Below the pieces are notes generated by a model. That model was not told where the DNA came from. It saw only the letters and a list, made by a program, of their open reading frames with translations, and made no database searches. A stretch of 7,870 nt of DNA from an uncultured Bacteroidota bacterium (GTDB taxonomy: Bacteria; Bacteroidota; Bacteroidia; Chitinophagales; Chitinophagaceae), in assembly GCA_946480675.1 (NCBI GenBank), contig CAMLKS010000104.1:1-7870 (forward strand). The letters are read 5' to 3'. The number at the start of each line of letters is the position of its first letter. The first letter of the stretch is position 1. Shown one piece after another: positions 5,587-7,870 of the stretch. The translations under genes were made by a program, and so were the position numbers.

Positions 5587-7095
5587 ATGAAAAATATCAC
5601 CCTGTTACTATCTATGCTCATCATGCACATGGGCAGCTATGCACAAATCATTGAAAAATTCGAAATATACCCCGGCCCAGGCAATCATGGTATGCCGATA
5701 GCAATGGTACCGTCTAAAGACAAGCTATACTTTTATGCCTGCACACATGATGCAGGGCAGGAAATGATGTACACTACAGGCGGTGTTACCCCCACCTTTA
5801 CCCTGCTGAAAGATATCTATAACTATACCGATTGCAATGCACATACCGTTTCTTGGGAAGACCACCCAGCTGCGATGGTGAATAACCATCTGGTATTTGC
5901 AGCACGCACGGCTGCAAGTACCAGTGCCTACCTGTATGTGTACGACGGTACCAACCCTGTAAAGCCCGCACATGCAGCCACATATTACACCGACCCCGAC
6001 CCCACAAACCTGGTGGCCATGAACAACCTGCTATACTACAGTGCGCAAGGCGCATCGCTCCGCGACCTGCATGTATACAACCCGCTTACCGACGCAGAAA
6101 ACACGCTGGTAAGAAACGTGTTCGGAACCTTTTATGGTAGCCAGATGGTTGCCTTTAATGGTAAGCTGTATATGACGAGCGACAATGGAGCTACAGGTTT
6201 AGAACTATATTCCTACACACCCGGCCAGTCGTCTGTAGTATTGGTGCATGACATCGACCCCGGCACAGCATCCGGCTCCCCGCGCAGCTTTACGGTACAC
6301 AATGGCAAACTCTATTTTGTAGCAGGCACTACTACACATGGCGACGAACTGTGGAGCTATGATGGCACAACAGCACCCACCCGTCTTACAGATGTAAACC
6401 CCGGTGCGGGCAGCAGTATCAGTTTGCTGATGCTGCAAAAACTGGCGGTCTATAATAATGCCATCTACTTTTCGGGCACCAACGGTACCAATGGCAATGA
6501 GCTGTATAAGTATGATATCACAACCGGCAACACTTCGCTGGCATTCGAATTTCGCACAGGTGCCGATGGTGGCGAGCCTGTAAGCCTGAAAGCATATAAG
6601 GGCAAACTATACTTCTGTGCCGAAGATAGTGTAGAAGGTACCGAGCTATGGATATACGATGGCATCAACCCGCCACAGATGACCGTACTATACCCCGGCA
6701 ACACGGGCAGTCAGCCTTTCGAGTTCACCGAGTTCCAGGGCGACCTGTATTTCCGGGCCCTCGATACAGCCATGGGGCGTGAGCTCTTTCGCATAAAAGA
6801 TACTACTACCACGCATATAAATTCAGTTGGCAACTATGGGCTGAACACTACCATATACCCCAATCCTACACAAGGGAACACTACGCTGGAAATATCCCTG
6901 CAAGAGTCCCAGGCATTCGCCATCACCCTTACAGATGTACATGGCCGCGTAGTATATACGACAACAAAAAAACAATACAATGCCGGAAAACACAACATCA
7001 CCCTGCCCATGGCATCATTACCCGCAGGTATGTATTACTACCGTGTAAGCAATGGCAGTGCGCAACTGGCAAGTGGCAAGGTGATGAAGGAGTGA
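5587..7095 (+). CDS. Secreted ELWxxDGT-repeat protein with T9SS sorting domain (paralogue 3)
   Basis: The 502-residue protein has signal peptide MKNITLLLSMLIMHMGSYA with likely cleavage before Gln20. It carries the clearest repeats of the three: HGDELWSYDGTTAPTRLTDV (251-270) followed by NPGAG, GNELYKYD (303-310), GTELWIYDGINPP (351-363) and MGRELFRIKD (396-405). Each is preceded by a LYF/IYF strand (near 47, 149, 194, 242, 293, 341, 387), with a period close to 50 residues. This fits the ELWxxDGT repeat family and a beta-propeller fold. Residues 420-502 are the T9SS type A sorting domain (YPNP, DVHGRVV, LPAGMYYYRVS, GKVMKE). By hand count about 57 of 83 sorting-domain residues are identical to paralogue 2, while the N-terminal parts are much more divergent. 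It ends TGA-TAG and is convergent with the minus-strand gene at 7170. Confidence 0.93.
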   Translation: MKNITLLLSMLIMHMGSYAQIIEKFEIYPGPGNHGMPIAMVPSKDKLYFYACTHDAGQEMMYTTGGVTPTFTLLKDIYNYTDCNAHTVSWEDHPAAMVNNHLVFAARTAASTSAYLYVYDGTNPVKPAHAATYYTDPDPTNLVAMNNLLYYSAQGASLRDLHVYNPLTDAENTLVRNVFGTFYGSQMVAFNGKLYMTSDNGATGLELYSYTPGQSSVVLVHDIDPGTASGSPRSFTVHNGKLYFVAGTTTHGDELWSYDGTTAPTRLTDVNPGAGSSISLLMLQKLAVYNNAIYFSGTNGTNGNELYKYDITTGNTSLAFEFRTGADGGEPVSLKAYKGKLYFCAEDSVEGTELWIYDGINPPQMTVLYPGNTGSQPFEFTEFQGDLYFRALDTAMGRELFRIKDTTTTHINSVGNYGLNTTIYPNPTQGNTTLEISLQESQAFAITLTDVHGRVVYTTTKKQYNAGKHNITLPMASLPAGMYYYRVSNGSAQLASGKVMKE

Positions 7096-7118
7096 TAGCA
7101 ATGATATTCATAAAAAGG

Positions 7119-7149
7119 AAAAGCCACCTGCTAATAGGTGGCTTTTTTT
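7119..7149. terminator. Bidirectional rho-independent terminator
   Basis: An 11 bp stem AAAAGCCACCT / AGGTGGCTTTT encloses a 6-base loop (7130-7135), with seven T closing the plus strand side. The minus strand reads TTTTCCTTTTT after the stem. It can serve both paralogue 3 (stop 7095) and the convergent gene (stop 7170). Its stem sequence differs from the terminators of paralogues 1 and 2. Confidence 0.88.
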
Positions 7150-7169
7150 GTATAAAAATTACTTCATTG

Positions 7170-7870
7170 CTATCGTGCTATTACAAACTGCGCGCTCTGC
7201 ACATCACTGCCACTGCGTATGGTTACAATGTAGTTGCCCGCCTGCAGGTCGGTAGTGCTTATCATACGGCGGTTGCTGCCCTTCTCTTCCCATTGGCGCA
7301 TTACGGCACCTGTGCTGTTGTGTATAGTTACCGTATAGGGTTGCTGCCTTTCCACCTTCACATCCACATTCACAAAGCTGCCCGCAGGGTTGGGGTACAG
7401 GTGGATGCCAGCAATGTTGCTGTTGAGTTTATGGATACCATTTACCCGGGCAAAGTGATATACTTCATCGGATGTGCCGACACCCATACCCCACACATTA
7501 TTTACATGATCCCATGTGAGTGCCACGCGACGGGTAAGCTGGTTGTCGGCATTATAGATATAATGCGCACGTGTGTGAGTGAAGAGTAGGCCGTTTGCCC
7601 AGTACGTAAGATATACCGTATCTTCAAGCCCTGCTGCATTGTAAATATGGTACACGCCATAAAGCGGCAGGCGTTTACCTGCCATATCTATATTTATCAG
7701 GCTGTCTATCTTCACTTTTCCGTTGGGGTAATACTGCCACTTTTCTTCCTTAAAAGGCCGCCAGATATTGTTTTCCCAGGTAAATTCAGTATGGAGCGAT
7801 GGCTGCCCGGCGCTATGATACGCAAATGTTTCTAACGCATAATTTACATAATCGTTAGTGTTATTGTCCC
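7170..7870 (-). CDS. C-terminal 232 residues of a T9SS-sorted repeat protein (5' truncated by window edge)
   Basis: The minus-strand frame ends in TAG at 7172-7170 and stays open to the window edge (last full codon 7868-7866). The GTG at 7715 is an internal valine codon, not the start. The visible part begins with aromatic-rich repeats of the form YxYNxxG/NxL...W...W (for example FTWENNIWRPF, YHIYNAAGLED, YIYNADNQLTRR, ALTWDHVNNVW), resembling YD-like or similar short repeats of Bacteroidota surface proteins. It ends in a T9SS type A sorting domain of about 80 residues (HLYPNPAGSFVNVDV, STGAVMRQW, LQAGNYIVTI, ending QFVIAR). This domain is clearly diverged from those of the three plus-strand paralogues, so the gene is not part of that duplication. 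It is exported and surface-associated or released; its function is unknown. Confidence 0.88.
   Translation of the reverse strand, partial: DNNTNDYVNYALETFAYHSAGQPSLHTEFTWENNIWRPFKEEKWQYYPNGKVKIDSLINIDMAGKRLPLYGVYHIYNAAGLEDTVYLTYWANGLLFTHTRAHYIYNADNQLTRRVALTWDHVNNVWGMGVGTSDEVYHFARVNGIHKLNSNIAGIHLYPNPAGSFVNVDVKVERQQPYTVTIHNSTGAVMRQWEEKGSNRRMISTTDLQAGNYIVTIRSGSDVQSAQFVIAR

Noticed and set aside
7092..7589. 165-codon plus-strand open frame starting in the last bases of paralogue 3
   Set aside because: It runs through the terminator and is antisense to the T9SS sorting domain of the minus-strand gene, whose coding frame is clear.
1..7870. CRISPR arrays, tRNA or rRNA genes, insertion sequences, toxin-antitoxin pairs
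   Set aside because: I saw no regularly spaced repeats of CRISPR type, no cloverleaf or rRNA sequence, no transposase and no paired small genes of that kind.

Overview
The window looks like chromosome from a member of the Bacteroidota, probably Chitinophagaceae or a close relative; the phylum is well supported and the family is a guess. Four proteins end in type A sorting domains of the type IX secretion system (T9SS). The three complete ones have signal peptides followed by Gln, as is typical of this phylum. Start codons lack purine-rich Shine-Dalgarno sequences, and some upstream regions carry the Bacteroidota -7 promoter box TAnnTTTG.

Left part (1-2253). The last 30 codons of a plus-strand gene end at 94 and are followed by a strong hairpin terminator. 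Three minus-strand genes come next. Going upstream they are: an unrecognised conserved-looking gene at 161-909 that is split by a -1 frameshift at a run of nine T; a small protein at 1084-1500 that resembles phage terminase small subunits; and a membrane-anchored J-domain (DnaJ-like) protein at 1579-2253. The frameshifted gene has a good promoter, and its leader carries about seven degenerate copies of a 7-base repeat.

Central part (2353-7095). Three tandem paralogous plus-strand genes of 498, 501 and 502 codons encode secreted proteins. Each has a signal peptide, about eight ELWxxDGT-like repeats that probably form a beta-propeller, and an 83-residue T9SS sorting domain. Each gene ends with a double stop codon and has its own terminator, so each is probably a separate transcription unit. 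The sorting domains of genes 2 and 3 share long exact DNA matches, which points to recent duplication or gene conversion.

Right part (7170-7870). The C-terminal 232 codons of another T9SS-exported, repeat-containing protein lie on the minus strand, convergent with paralogue 3 and sharing its terminator. The gene runs off the window.

Overall this is a surface-protein locus beside a small group of possibly phage-derived genes. I do not see a clear new defence or biosynthetic system. The most unusual points are the T9 frameshift together with the heptamer array in one gene, and the triplicated secreted repeat proteins.
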